Below are positions 6,295 through 12,272 of a DNA stretch of 12,272 nt, piece by piece (positions within the stretch are counted from its first letter, which is position 1; each line of letters begins with the position of its first letter). Position numbers and translations under genes: made by a program. The DNA lies in the NCBI GenBank assembly GCA_021791615.1, contig JAJYWG010000405.1:1-12272 (forward strand). The letters run 5' to 3'. Origin of the DNA: Actinomycetes bacterium (GTDB lineage: Bacteria > Actinomycetota > Acidimicrobiia > Acidimicrobiales > RAAP-2). Below the pieces are notes generated by a model that did no database searches, was not told the DNA's origin, and saw only the letters and a list, made by a program, of their open reading frames with translations.

Positions 6295-9143
6295 CCACCC
6301 CGGTCCACCAGGCACTCGCCCTCGGCCAAAGCATCTGGTACGACGGTATCCGCCGATCGCTTCTCACCTCCGGTGAGCTCGAGCACATGGTGAAAAAGCA
6401 GGGCTTGCGGGGCATGACCTCCAACCCGTCGATCTTCGACGCGGCCATCGCCGGCTCGAGCGACTACAGCGATGCGATCGCCGAGCTGCGCCGCTCGGGC
6501 CCGACCGACGCCAAGTCGGCCTATGAGTCCCTGGCCATCGCCGACATCCGCGCCGCGGCCGACATCTTCCGCCCCGTCTACGACGAGAGCGGCGGCGACG
6601 ACGGGTACGTGAGCATGGAGGTCTCCCCCGAGCTGGCCCATGACACCTCCGCCACCGTGGCCGAGGCCAAGCGGCTCTGGGCTGCCGTCGACCGGCCCAA
6701 CTTAATGGTGAAGGTGCCGGGCACCGAAGCAGGTATCCCCGCGATACAGGCGCTGGTCGGTGCCGGCATCAACGTGAACGTCACATTGCTGTTCGGTCTC
6801 GCCGCGTACGAATCCGCGGCCCAGGCCTACATGGCCGGCCTCGAGGACCGCCTCGCCGCCGGTGCCGGCATAGCCAGCATCGCCTCGGTGGCGAGCATCT
6901 TCATTTCCCGCCTCGACTCGGCGGTCGAGCCCCGCCTCGACCTCGCCTACGCAGGCAAGGTGGCGATCGCCAATGCCAAGGTCATCTATGAAATCTCCCG
7001 CAAGCTGTTCTCGGGCAAACGGTGGAACGCGCTTGCAAAACAAGGAGCCCGTTCCCAGCGCCTGCTTTGGGCATCGACCAGTACCAAGAACCCGGCCCTC
7101 CCCGAGCTGCTCTACGTCGAAGCGCTCATGGGTCCTGACACCGTCGACACCGTGCCGCCGGCCACCTTCGAGGCCTTCGCGGCCCACGGTACGGTTCGCC
7201 CAGCCCTCGAAGAGGACCTTGACGGCGCTCACGCCGTCTTGGACAGCCTTTCGGGTCACGGCGTCGAGCTCTCCGAAGTGCTCGACCAGCTGGTGGCCGA
7301 AGCGGTGGAAAAGTTCGCCACCGCATTTCGCGATCTCCTCTCCTCGGTGGAACGCGCCCTCGGCGGCGATGTTGAAAGAGCAGAGCCATGGCGGCTCCAC
7401 ACCTCGCTGCCAAGAGAGCTGGCCGATCAGGTCGATGGGGTCATCGACGAATGGCGCTCGACCACCAAGGTGGCCCGCATCTGGGCCCATGACGCCACGG
7501 TGTGGACCGGGAAGGGCGAAGACGCGTGGTTGGGCTGGCTTGGGGTCGCCCTTGACCAGGAAGCGCACGGCCATCGCTTCGACGCGCTGGTGAAGGAGGT
7601 GCGCACGGCCCGTTTCGCCGACGCGGTGGTACTGGGCATGGGGGGGTCGAGCCTCTGCCCCGACCTGCTCGCCCACACCTTTCCCCCCGAAACGGGTCTA
7701 CCCCGGCTCCTCGTGCTCGATTCGACCGACCCTGGGCAGGTACGAGCGATGGAGGAGCGCGTCGACCTCGCTCACACTCTCTTCTTCGTGTCCTCCAAGT
7801 CGGGCGCCACGCTGGAGCCCAACATCTTCGCAGCCTACTTCTACGACCGCATGGCCGCCGCCGTGGGCTCCGAGGCGGCCGGCTCGCATTTCATCGCAAT
7901 CACCGACCCCGGCTCGCCCCTCGAGGCCCTGGCCAAGCGCCAGAGTTACCGCGCGGTGTACTTCGGCGTGCCCTCGATCGGCGGTCGCTACTCAGCACTG
8001 TCAGACTTCGGCATGGTGCCCGGCGCGGCCTGCGGAGTCGATGTCGGTCGCTTGTTCTCCTCGGCCGAGAAGATGGCCCACGCCTGTGCCCCCTCGGTGC
8101 CGGCCGCCCACAACCCCGGCCTTGCTCTCGGGGCGGTCATCGGCACCTGCGTCAACGCCGGACGCAACAAGGTAACTCTCCTCACCTCCCCCGCCGTCGC
8201 CCACTTGGGGGCCTGGCTCGAGCAGCTCCTGGCCGAATCTACCGGCAAGCTTGGCAAAGGGGTGGTGCCGGTCGACAGCGAACCGCTCGGTGAGCCGTCG
8301 CAGTATGGAGCCGACCGGCTCTTTTGCTCCATCGCGCTCGGCGGCGACGAAGACGCCGAGCAAGCCGCCAAGATCACGGCGCTCGAAGAGGCCGGCCATC
8401 CCGTGGTGCGCATCGAGCTGTCCGACCTTTACGACCTCGGCGGGGAGCTGTTCCGCTGGGAGTTCGCCACCGCGGTGGCAGGCTCGATCATCGGCATCGA
8501 TCCTTTCGACCAGCCCGACGTCGAAGAGGCCAAGGTCCTGGCCCATCAGCTAGCCGACCGCTACGACCAGGAGGGTTCCCTGCCTGAGCTTTCACCACTG
8601 TGGGAGGGCGAAGGAATCAAGCTCTACGCCGACGATCGCAACGGCCGTGAGCTGACTCGGGCCGCCAACCCTTTGAGTTCGCGAGCGAGCCACCCCAACC
8701 TGGTCGATTTCGTCCGGACGCATCTCGCACGCGCCAGGTCCGGGGACTATGTGGCCCTGCTCGCCTACGTGCAGATGGCCCCCGCGCACGAGGCCGTCCT
8801 TACCGAGATGCGTACGCTCATCCGGGACACCCTGCAGGTGGCCACCTGCGTCGGGTTCGGGCCCCGCTTCCAGCACTCCACCGGACAAACCTACAAGGGC
8901 GGCCCCAACACCGGGGTCTTCTTTCAGATCACCTGTGACGACGCTGTAGAGGTGGCCGTACCCGGGCACCGCTACAGCTTCGGAGTGGTAAAAGAGGCCG
9001 AAGCCCGAGGCGATCTCGACGTTCTTGCATCACGCGGTCGACGCGCCCTGCGGGTCCATCTCGGCGCCGACGTCACTGGCGGATTGGAGCAGCTTCGCGC
9101 CGCACTCAACGAGGCCATCGGGGTACCAAGCCGCCGGCGATGA
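6291..9143 (+). CDS. Bifunctional transaldolase / glucose-6-phosphate isomerase fusion
   Basis: A 950-aa cytoplasmic fusion. Residues ~1-365 are transaldolase: GLRGMTSNPSIFDAAI near 38-53, LMVKVPGTEAG with Schiff-base lysine K141, and NVNVTLLFGLAAYE. Residues ~372-945 are a phosphoglucose isomerase: GMGGSSL (449-455), DSTDPGQV, phosphate-binding SKSGAT (503-507 region), GGRYSALSDFG (from 564), ESTGKLGKG with E649, and HSTGQTYKGG with H862 and K869. Together it moves a three-carbon unit between sedoheptulose-7-phosphate and glyceraldehyde-3-phosphate, and then converts the fructose-6-phosphate made to glucose-6-phosphate. Such tal-pgi fusions are a known bifunctional family in scattered bacteria. 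All motifs of both halves look intact and no stop or frameshift breaks the join. GAGGAGA precedes the ATG, which overlaps the tkt stop by 4 nt; its own stop overlaps the next ORF by 4 nt. Confidence 0.95.
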   Translation: MTTPVHQALALGQSIWYDGIRRSLLTSGELEHMVKKQGLRGMTSNPSIFDAAIAGSSDYSDAIAELRRSGPTDAKSAYESLAIADIRAAADIFRPVYDESGGDDGYVSMEVSPELAHDTSATVAEAKRLWAAVDRPNLMVKVPGTEAGIPAIQALVGAGINVNVTLLFGLAAYESAAQAYMAGLEDRLAAGAGIASIASVASIFISRLDSAVEPRLDLAYAGKVAIANAKVIYEISRKLFSGKRWNALAKQGARSQRLLWASTSTKNPALPELLYVEALMGPDTVDTVPPATFEAFAAHGTVRPALEEDLDGAHAVLDSLSGHGVELSEVLDQLVAEAVEKFATAFRDLLSSVERALGGDVERAEPWRLHTSLPRELADQVDGVIDEWRSTTKVARIWAHDATVWTGKGEDAWLGWLGVALDQEAHGHRFDALVKEVRTARFADAVVLGMGGSSLCPDLLAHTFPPETGLPRLLVLDSTDPGQVRAMEERVDLAHTLFFVSSKSGATLEPNIFAAYFYDRMAAAVGSEAAGSHFIAITDPGSPLEALAKRQSYRAVYFGVPSIGGRYSALSDFGMVPGAACGVDVGRLFSSAEKMAHACAPSVPAAHNPGLALGAVIGTCVNAGRNKVTLLTSPAVAHLGAWLEQLLAESTGKLGKGVVPVDSEPLGEPSQYGADRLFCSIALGGDEDAEQAAKITALEEAGHPVVRIELSDLYDLGGELFRWEFATAVAGSIIGIDPFDQPDVEEAKVLAHQLADRYDQEGSLPELSPLWEGEGIKLYADDRNGRELTRAANPLSSRASHPNLVDFVRTHLARARSGDYVALLAYVQMAPAHEAVLTEMRTLIRDTLQVATCVGFGPRFQHSTGQTYKGGPNTGVFFQITCDDAVEVAVPGHRYSFGVVKEAEARGDLDVLASRGRRALRVHLGADVTGGLEQLRAALNEAIGVPSRRR

Positions 9144-9415
9144 GCGAGCCTCGGATCGTCATCGCGGGCGCCAGCTTCGGGGGCCTCGCAGCCGCGCGCC
9201 GGCTACGAGGAGCCAAGGTCGACCTAGTGATCATCGACCGTCACAACCACCACCTCCCCCGGCCGCAGCTCTCCCAGGTGGCAACAGCCATCCTCTCCCC
9301 AGCCGAGATCCCCCCGCCGGTGCGTGGCGGCGTGTCCGACCAGGCCAACTCCGAGGCCATGCCGGGTGACGTCGACAGCATCTACCTCGAGCGGTCGACC
9401 ATCAACCTCACCGGG
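9140..9415 (+). pseudogene. ndh: NADH dehydrogenase (type II, NDH-2) N-terminal fragment
   Basis: Only the first Rossmann segment of NDH-2 survives (about 92 of ~400 residues). What remains is well conserved: the ADP-binding glycine motif, the RHNHH stretch, and the 'QVATA.LSPAEI..P.R' segment that follows the FAD site in this family. The second nucleotide-binding domain and the membrane-anchoring C-terminus are absent. Its translational coupling to tal-pgi suggests that a full ndh once followed there. The right limit is approximate because the join is judged only by loss of resemblance. Confidence 0.6.
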
Positions 9416-10243
9416 ATCGGCGGAAGACACCGAGACGTCGGCCTCGACTGCATCGACCGAGTGATGACCCAGAGTGGCCCGTCGGTCACCCTTTTGAGCA
9501 ACCTGACCCACATATGCCACCACGGCCGGCTTCGGGGGGAGCGGCTACCCGCCGACCAGGGCGTCGAGCGCTCGGGGGCGGCCGGCTTCGCTAGCAATGC
9601 CATCCCCTCCACCTTGGGAGTGCCGGGCATGGTCGACTCGGTCGGCCGGGCCGGCCGCCTCGTGGCGGTGGGAGTCATGGCGACCACTTACTCCGGTTTT
9701 GATGAGGTCCACCGCGAGCTGGTCGAGTTAAGCGCCGCGTTCGGCGAAGCTCATCGACCGGGCCTGTTCACCGTGCTGTGGTGCCACCTGTGCAACGGCG
9801 CCCTCGAGCACAACGGCGTTAACTACGAGACTGCCATTGATCGCACCGGTCAGGCCATCCACCCCGGCCTGACCATCGAAGCCCAACTCATCAAGCAGAT
9901 GCGCGACACCCGCAACCGTGGCTATCCCGCAGTGGACTTCGACAAGACCGGTCCGCTCGTCTACGCCGAACTCACCACCGACCCCCCGTTCGATCTCACC
10001 CGCTGGCAAGTGGCCAGCTGCCATCCGGGCCGCATCGGACTCATCAACTCCGGAGGCGGATCAGACTGCACCGACGACCTCATCGAGGTCGTTCGCACCG
10101 CGGTCTTCAACAAGCGCGCCGGAGGAGTCGGGCTGATCGCCGGCCGCGAGGCGTTTGAACGCCCACTCCCCGAAGGCGTCAGCCCCTCCACGCCCTCCAA
10201 GACTTCTATCTCGACGCCTCGACCGCTGCGGCCTGAACAGTGA
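9140..10243 (+). CDS. Chimeric ORF: NDH-2 N-terminal fragment joined in frame to a degraded class I fructose-bisphosphate aldolase; probably non-functional
   Basis: A 367-codon open frame whose ATG overlaps the tal-pgi stop (ATGA). Residues 1-~92 look like the start of a type II NADH dehydrogenase: FAD-binding RIVIAGASFGGLAAAR (GxSxGG at 10-15), the acidic end of beta-2 (IIDRHNHH), QVATAILSPAEIPPPVRG, then GDVDSIYLERSTINL. The rest of that ~400-aa enzyme is missing. From about residue 95 the sequence resembles E. coli FbaB from its residue ~34 (as recalled): CIDRVM, ADQGVERS, SAAFGEAH, TVLWCHL, IKQMRDTRNRGY, GLINSGG, VRTAVFNKRAGG. Against FbaB it lacks roughly 55-65 residues in at least two internal blocks, and the last ~20 residues are out of frame. 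The frame is nevertheless open throughout. It may be expressed as part of the operon, but neither parent enzyme is complete. Alternatives are a neofunctionalised protein or assembly error; decay after deletion is most likely. Confidence 0.7.
   Translation: MSEPRIVIAGASFGGLAAARRLRGAKVDLVIIDRHNHHLPRPQLSQVATAILSPAEIPPPVRGGVSDQANSEAMPGDVDSIYLERSTINLTGIGGRHRDVGLDCIDRVMTQSGPSVTLLSNLTHICHHGRLRGERLPADQGVERSGAAGFASNAIPSTLGVPGMVDSVGRAGRLVAVGVMATTYSGFDEVHRELVELSAAFGEAHRPGLFTVLWCHLCNGALEHNGVNYETAIDRTGQAIHPGLTIEAQLIKQMRDTRNRGYPAVDFDKTGPLVYAELTTDPPFDLTRWQVASCHPGRIGLINSGGGSDCTDDLIEVVRTAVFNKRAGGVGLIAGREAFERPLPEGVSPSTPSKTSISTPRPLRPEQ
9423..10236 (+). pseudogene. fbaB: Class I fructose-bisphosphate aldolase (FbaB/DhnA type), 5'-truncated, internally deleted and frameshifted
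   Basis: The intact enzyme splits fructose-1,6-bisphosphate into dihydroxyacetone phosphate and glyceraldehyde-3-phosphate. Here the N-terminal ~33 residues are missing. Blocks are also missing after FASN (ORF residue 153) and after the STLGV...DSVGR stretch (about 157-170); the latter would contain the conserved K-[LI]-N-H-N strand. The Schiff-base Lys appears kept (K252, in EAQLIKQ). The Tyr expected two residues after W214 is His (H216; VLWCHL against VLWxYL). Near the 3' end a run of four C (10183-10186) seems to have lost one base. In the neighbouring frame the sequence reads LHALQDFYLDASTAAA and stops at TGA 10234-10236, the expected family C-terminus. These changes together argue against activity. 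Confidence 0.7.
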
Positions 10244-10455
10244 CGACTGTCGCCTGTATCCAGACTCGATGGGTCCGAGTGAGGGCCGTCGTTACCTCGC
10301 ACCTTGATCAAATGGTGCAAAGACCAATCCGAGTCTCCCCAGAAGGCTTCCTTTGACAGCGGGGCGGGAAGGAGATCCCGGTTCCGCCTGCCGGACACGC
10401 CAGCTCGGTCATGCGGGCACGACTCCCCACGCATCACTCGAATAACGGAGGTAGC
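10244..10455 (+). promoter_or_regulatory. Leader/intergenic region of the sugar porter gene with nested inverted repeats
   Basis: This 212-nt gap has no credible ORF. AGACTCG (10262-10268) can pair with CGAGTCT (10330-10336), or its inner five bases with CGAGT (10276-10280); the two pairings exclude each other. Inside the long pairing sits GCACC (10299-10303)/GGTGC (10314-10318) flanking the palindrome TTGATCAA (10304-10311). TTGACA occurs at 10353-10358 but no acceptable -10 follows at 16-18 bp. The region probably contains the porter's promoter and possibly an operator or attenuator; none is proven. Confidence 0.35.
10446..10452 (+). promoter_or_regulatory. Ribosome-binding site that fixes the porter start
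   Basis: CGGAGGT lies 3 nt before ATG 10456-10458 and is the strongest Shine-Dalgarno match in the window apart from the one at the right edge. It favours this start over the in-frame ATG at 10411, which would add 15 residues without membrane or family character. Confidence 0.7.
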
Positions 10456-11838
10456 ATGCCTGAATTTCCAACGCCTTCACGGAAGCTCCCTCCAGAGCTC
10501 ACCGCCCACGCCATTCGCCGCCACGTGTTCTGGGCCGCTGCGATCACCGCGGTCGGGGGGCTCCTGTTCGGCTACGACACCGGCGTCGTGTCCGGCGCAT
10601 TGCTGTTCTTGCACGTCGACTTCGGGAAGCTGTCCTCCTTCGACAAGGAGCTCGTCACCAGCCTTCTCCTCGTCGGGGCGATGGTGGGTGCGTTCTCCGC
10701 TGGCAAAGTCGCGGACAGAATCGGTCGGCGCCCGACCGTGCTCATCACCGCGGTGCTGTTCATCGTCGGTGTCCTCGGTGCCGCGCTCTCACCTAGCTTC
10801 TCGTTCTTGGTGGTCATGCGCTTTGTGATCGGCATCGCCGTCGGTTCAGCCTCGATGGTCGTACCGCTCTACATCGGCGAGGCCGCTCCACCCCAGATCC
10901 GAGGCGCGCTGGTCAGCTTCAACCAGTTGGCCATCACCTCGGGCATTCTTACGGCCTACCTGGTCGACTACGGACTGGCGTCCAGCGAAAACTGGCGGCT
11001 GATGTTCGGCCTGGCCACCATTCCTGCTGCGGCCCTCTTCGTCGGCATGCTCTTTCAGCATGAGAGCCCGCACTGGCTGATCGCCCAAGGTCGCGAGGAC
11101 GAGGCGCGGGTGGTCCTGCACCGGGTCCGGGCCAGCACTGACATCGAGGCCGAGATCGGCGAAGTGCGAGCGCTCCGTCAAGAAAAGTCCAGCGCTCGGA
11201 AACTCTTTGACCCATCCGTGCGCGGGATGCTTACCGTCGGGGTGCTCCTCGCGGTGTTTCAGCAGGTGACTGGCATCAACACAATCATCTACTACGCTCC
11301 CACGCTGCTCCACGGTGCCGGACTCGGCAACTCGGCCTCACTGCTTGCCAACGTGGCCAACGGGGCCGTCAACGTGGGCATGACCATCGTCGCCATTCGA
11401 CTGATCGACCGGGTGGGACGGCGTCCACTGCTGTTGGGTGGCACGACCGGCATGGCCGTCGCCTTGATCGTCCTCGCCCTTGCTTTTGTTATCGGCGGCA
11501 ACCACCTCACCGGCGCCACGGCTATCGTCGCCATCGGGGCCCTGCTCGTTTACACCGGATCGTTCGCCATCGGCCTCGGACCCGTTTTTTGGTTGCTGAT
11601 CAGCGAGATCTATCCGGTCAGCATCAGAGGGCAGGCCATGAGCGTGGCCACCATCGCCAACTGGGGGGCCAACTTTGTTGTGACGGTCTCATTCCTCACC
11701 CTGCTCGGAGCTATCCATGGGGCAGGAACGTTCTTCCTCTTCGGCTTCCTCACCCTCGTCGCCCTCGTGTACTTCCAACGACGCGTTCCCGAGACCAAGA
11801 ACCGCAGCCTCCAGGCAATAGAGCATGACCTGCCCTAG
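10456..11838 (+). CDS. Sugar:proton symporter, MFS sugar porter family (GalP/XylE/GLUT-like)
   Basis: A 460-aa integral membrane protein with 12 predicted hydrophobic segments in two halves separated by a charged central loop (about residues 200-257). Sugar-porter signatures are complete: GGLLFGYDTGVVSGA in TM1 (34-48), DRIGRR between TM2 and TM3 (87-92), PLYIGEAAPPQIRG (137-150), ESPHWL at the end of the first half (203-208), QQVTGINTIIYYAPTL in TM7 (269-284), DRVGRR (318-323), GPVFWLLISEIYP in TM10 (375-387) and the C-terminal PETK (445-448). The family imports hexoses or pentoses with protons. QQ-TGIN in TM7 and the TM10 motif are typical of glucose/xylose/galactose carriers, but the exact sugar cannot be read. 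Its own 212-nt leader and strong ribosome site indicate separate transcription from the upstream operon. Next to PPP genes it plausibly feeds glucose or a pentose into the pathway. Confidence 0.93.
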   Translation: MPEFPTPSRKLPPELTAHAIRRHVFWAAAITAVGGLLFGYDTGVVSGALLFLHVDFGKLSSFDKELVTSLLLVGAMVGAFSAGKVADRIGRRPTVLITAVLFIVGVLGAALSPSFSFLVVMRFVIGIAVGSASMVVPLYIGEAAPPQIRGALVSFNQLAITSGILTAYLVDYGLASSENWRLMFGLATIPAAALFVGMLFQHESPHWLIAQGREDEARVVLHRVRASTDIEAEIGEVRALRQEKSSARKLFDPSVRGMLTVGVLLAVFQQVTGINTIIYYAPTLLHGAGLGNSASLLANVANGAVNVGMTIVAIRLIDRVGRRPLLLGGTTGMAVALIVLALAFVIGGNHLTGATAIVAIGALLVYTGSFAIGLGPVFWLLISEIYPVSIRGQAMSVATIANWGANFVVTVSFLTLLGAIHGAGTFFLFGFLTLVALVYFQRRVPETKNRSLQAIEHDLP

Positions 11839-12049
11839 GGTCAGACTTCGAACGTGGCGGCGGAGCCAGAGTGATCCGGATCACAACCAACCCACCAGGC
11901 CGCTCTACGCAGCAACTCCGCTCAGGAACAAGCTGACCGGATTGAGGAATCCGTTGGGCTCTGAAGTGGGCCTGTGTCGCCCTACAGCCTGTCGGGACCG
12001 TTCTCGAACCCTTACATAGATTGGGCACAGGGTTCTGATACGGATAATT
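11839..12049. other. Non-coding region downstream of the porter, several dyads, no gene
   Basis: No ORF with codon bias like the neighbours is visible. Besides the CRP-like palindrome listed separately, CGGATT (11938-11943) pairs with AATCCG (11948-11953) over a GAGG tetraloop. GAACCC (12006-12011) pairs with GGGTTC (12030-12035), with outer CCGT (11998-12001)/ACGG (12040-12043) extending it. Either hairpin could end porter transcription, but neither has a proper T tract. TTGGGC (12021-12026), a 16-bp spacer and GATAAT (12043-12048) form a plausible plus-strand sigma-70-like promoter. Confidence 0.35.
11870..11885. promoter_or_regulatory. CRP/GlxR-like binding site candidate
   Basis: GTGATCCGGATCAC (11871-11884) is a perfect 14-bp palindrome followed by A. 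It fits the CRP-family pattern TGTGA-N6-TCACA in every position except the first T, and differs from the ideal E. coli CRP core GTGATCTAGATCAC only at the central two bases. Actinobacterial GlxR/Cmr proteins use nearly the same half sites. It lies 32 nt after the porter stop, with no gene start within 300 nt, so its target is unclear. Confidence 0.45.
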
Positions 12050-12128
12050 TGGTGGGCGCCAAGGGACTCGAAGCGCCGACCTCAGCCGTCTGAGGGCTGT
12101 GGTCCCCTCCAGCTTAACCGCTATGACC
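12050..12128 (-). pseudogene. Degenerate tRNA-like sequence (3' half), possible attachment-site remnant
   Basis: Read on the minus strand, the 3' end is GGCGCCC-A-CCA (12060-12050). Upstream is a T loop TTCGAGT (12072-12066), a 5-nt variable region, and a perfect anticodon stem CAGCC/GGCTG (12099-12095 and 12087-12083) closing the 7-nt loop CTCAGAC, with U33 and anticodon CAG. GGTC (12128-12125) and GACC (12104-12101) could form a D stem, but the loop would be 20 nt. The T stem is mostly unpaired, and no GGGCGCC-like 5' acceptor strand exists. CAG would be leucine, yet the variable arm is of short class I type. It is therefore unlikely to be a working tRNA; it looks like a decayed tRNA or a tRNA 3' end left by integration. 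Confidence 0.45.
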
Positions 12129-12268
12129 AGCAGAATCCCTGTTCAAATACATAGCTAGTTGCGCAGAGTTTCGCATTTCTGCCTATTCCGCTATTGCACG
12201 TATATTGCACAGTGATAATGTCGGAAGTGCCGCCGTCGCCAACGGGGCGGGGTGGAGTAGGAGGGGAA
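12129..12268 (+). promoter_or_regulatory. AT-richer upstream region with TTGCAC direct repeats and strong Shine-Dalgarno
   Basis: From about 12131 to 12220 the sequence is clearly more AT-rich than the rest of the window. TTGCAC occurs twice 11 bp apart (12194-12199 and 12205-12210). The first, with a 16-bp spacer, faces TAATGT (12216-12221), or with 14 bp GATAAT (12214-12219), giving a possible promoter; the pair may also be a regulator's direct repeat. AGGAGGGG (12259-12266) then precedes ATG 12269-12271 by a few bases, so a plus-strand gene probably starts there and runs out of the window. Nothing of its product is visible. Confidence 0.4.
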
Positions 12269-12272
12269 ATGC

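Noticed and set aside
6702..7676. Minus-strand open frame of 324 codons opposite tal-pgi
   Set aside because: Antisense to a gene with intact motifs; composition is that of a mirror frame with no family signal.
10353..10358. TTGACA as a -35 box for the sugar porter
   Set aside because: No -10-like hexamer occurs 16-18 bp downstream, where the sequence is GC-rich (TCCCGG), so I do not call a promoter here.
12050..12128. Functional tRNA-Leu(CAG)
   Set aside because: The acceptor 5' strand is missing, the T stem is mismatched, the D loop is too long, and there is no long variable arm as leucine tRNAs require.
1..12272. CRISPR arrays, insertion sequences, defence or secondary-metabolite systems
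   Set aside because: No regularly spaced repeats, transposase motifs, terminal inverted repeats or defence domains were seen; the window is mainly housekeeping carbon metabolism.

Overview
This is a GC-rich bacterial chromosomal window with G or C at most third codon positions, tight gene packing and ATGA start/stop overlaps. It is almost entirely central carbon metabolism: the pentose phosphate pathway (PPP) plus a sugar transporter. Base composition, Shine-Dalgarno-led starts and protein flavour suggest a high-GC actinobacterium, possibly a deep lineage such as Acidimicrobiia. That placement is tentative because there is no phylogenetic marker in the window.

Layout, left to right. (1) The last 36 codons of an aldose 1-epimerase family gene (2-112) overlap the start of zwf. 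(2) zwf (109-1524), short-form gnd (1619-2653) and a HAD phosphatase (2655-3353) form a plus-strand run. (3) rpiA (4087-3422) lies on the minus strand, convergent with the HAD gene across a short hairpin and divergent from tkt. (4) tkt (4174-6294) and a transaldolase/phosphoglucose isomerase fusion (6291-9143) overlap by 4 nt. (5) A chimeric, decaying ORF (9140-10243) overlaps the fusion gene by 4 nt. Its first ~92 residues are the N-terminus of a type II NADH dehydrogenase and the rest is a shortened, mutated class I fructose-bisphosphate aldolase (FbaB type) with a frameshift near its 3' end. (6) A 12-TM sugar:proton symporter (10456-11838) follows a 212-nt leader. (7) The last ~430 nt hold no recognisable complete gene. 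They contain a CRP-like palindrome, a degenerate 3' half of a tRNA on the minus strand, an AT-richer stretch with two TTGCAC boxes, and a Shine-Dalgarno plus ATG at the very edge.

Together the intact genes could run a cyclic oxidative PPP. Sugar enters through the porter, and the epimerase supplies the right anomer. Zwf and Gnd oxidise glucose-6-phosphate to ribulose-5-phosphate and CO2. RpiA, Tkt and Tal regenerate hexose phosphate, and the Pgi domain returns fructose-6-phosphate to glucose-6-phosphate. 6-phosphogluconolactonase, ribulose-phosphate 3-epimerase and a glucokinase are not in the window. Gnd has an Asp at the end of its second beta strand, which points to NAD+ use. The most unusual item is the NDH-2/aldolase chimera. 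I found no CRISPR array, insertion sequence, defence system or clearly novel multi-gene system.
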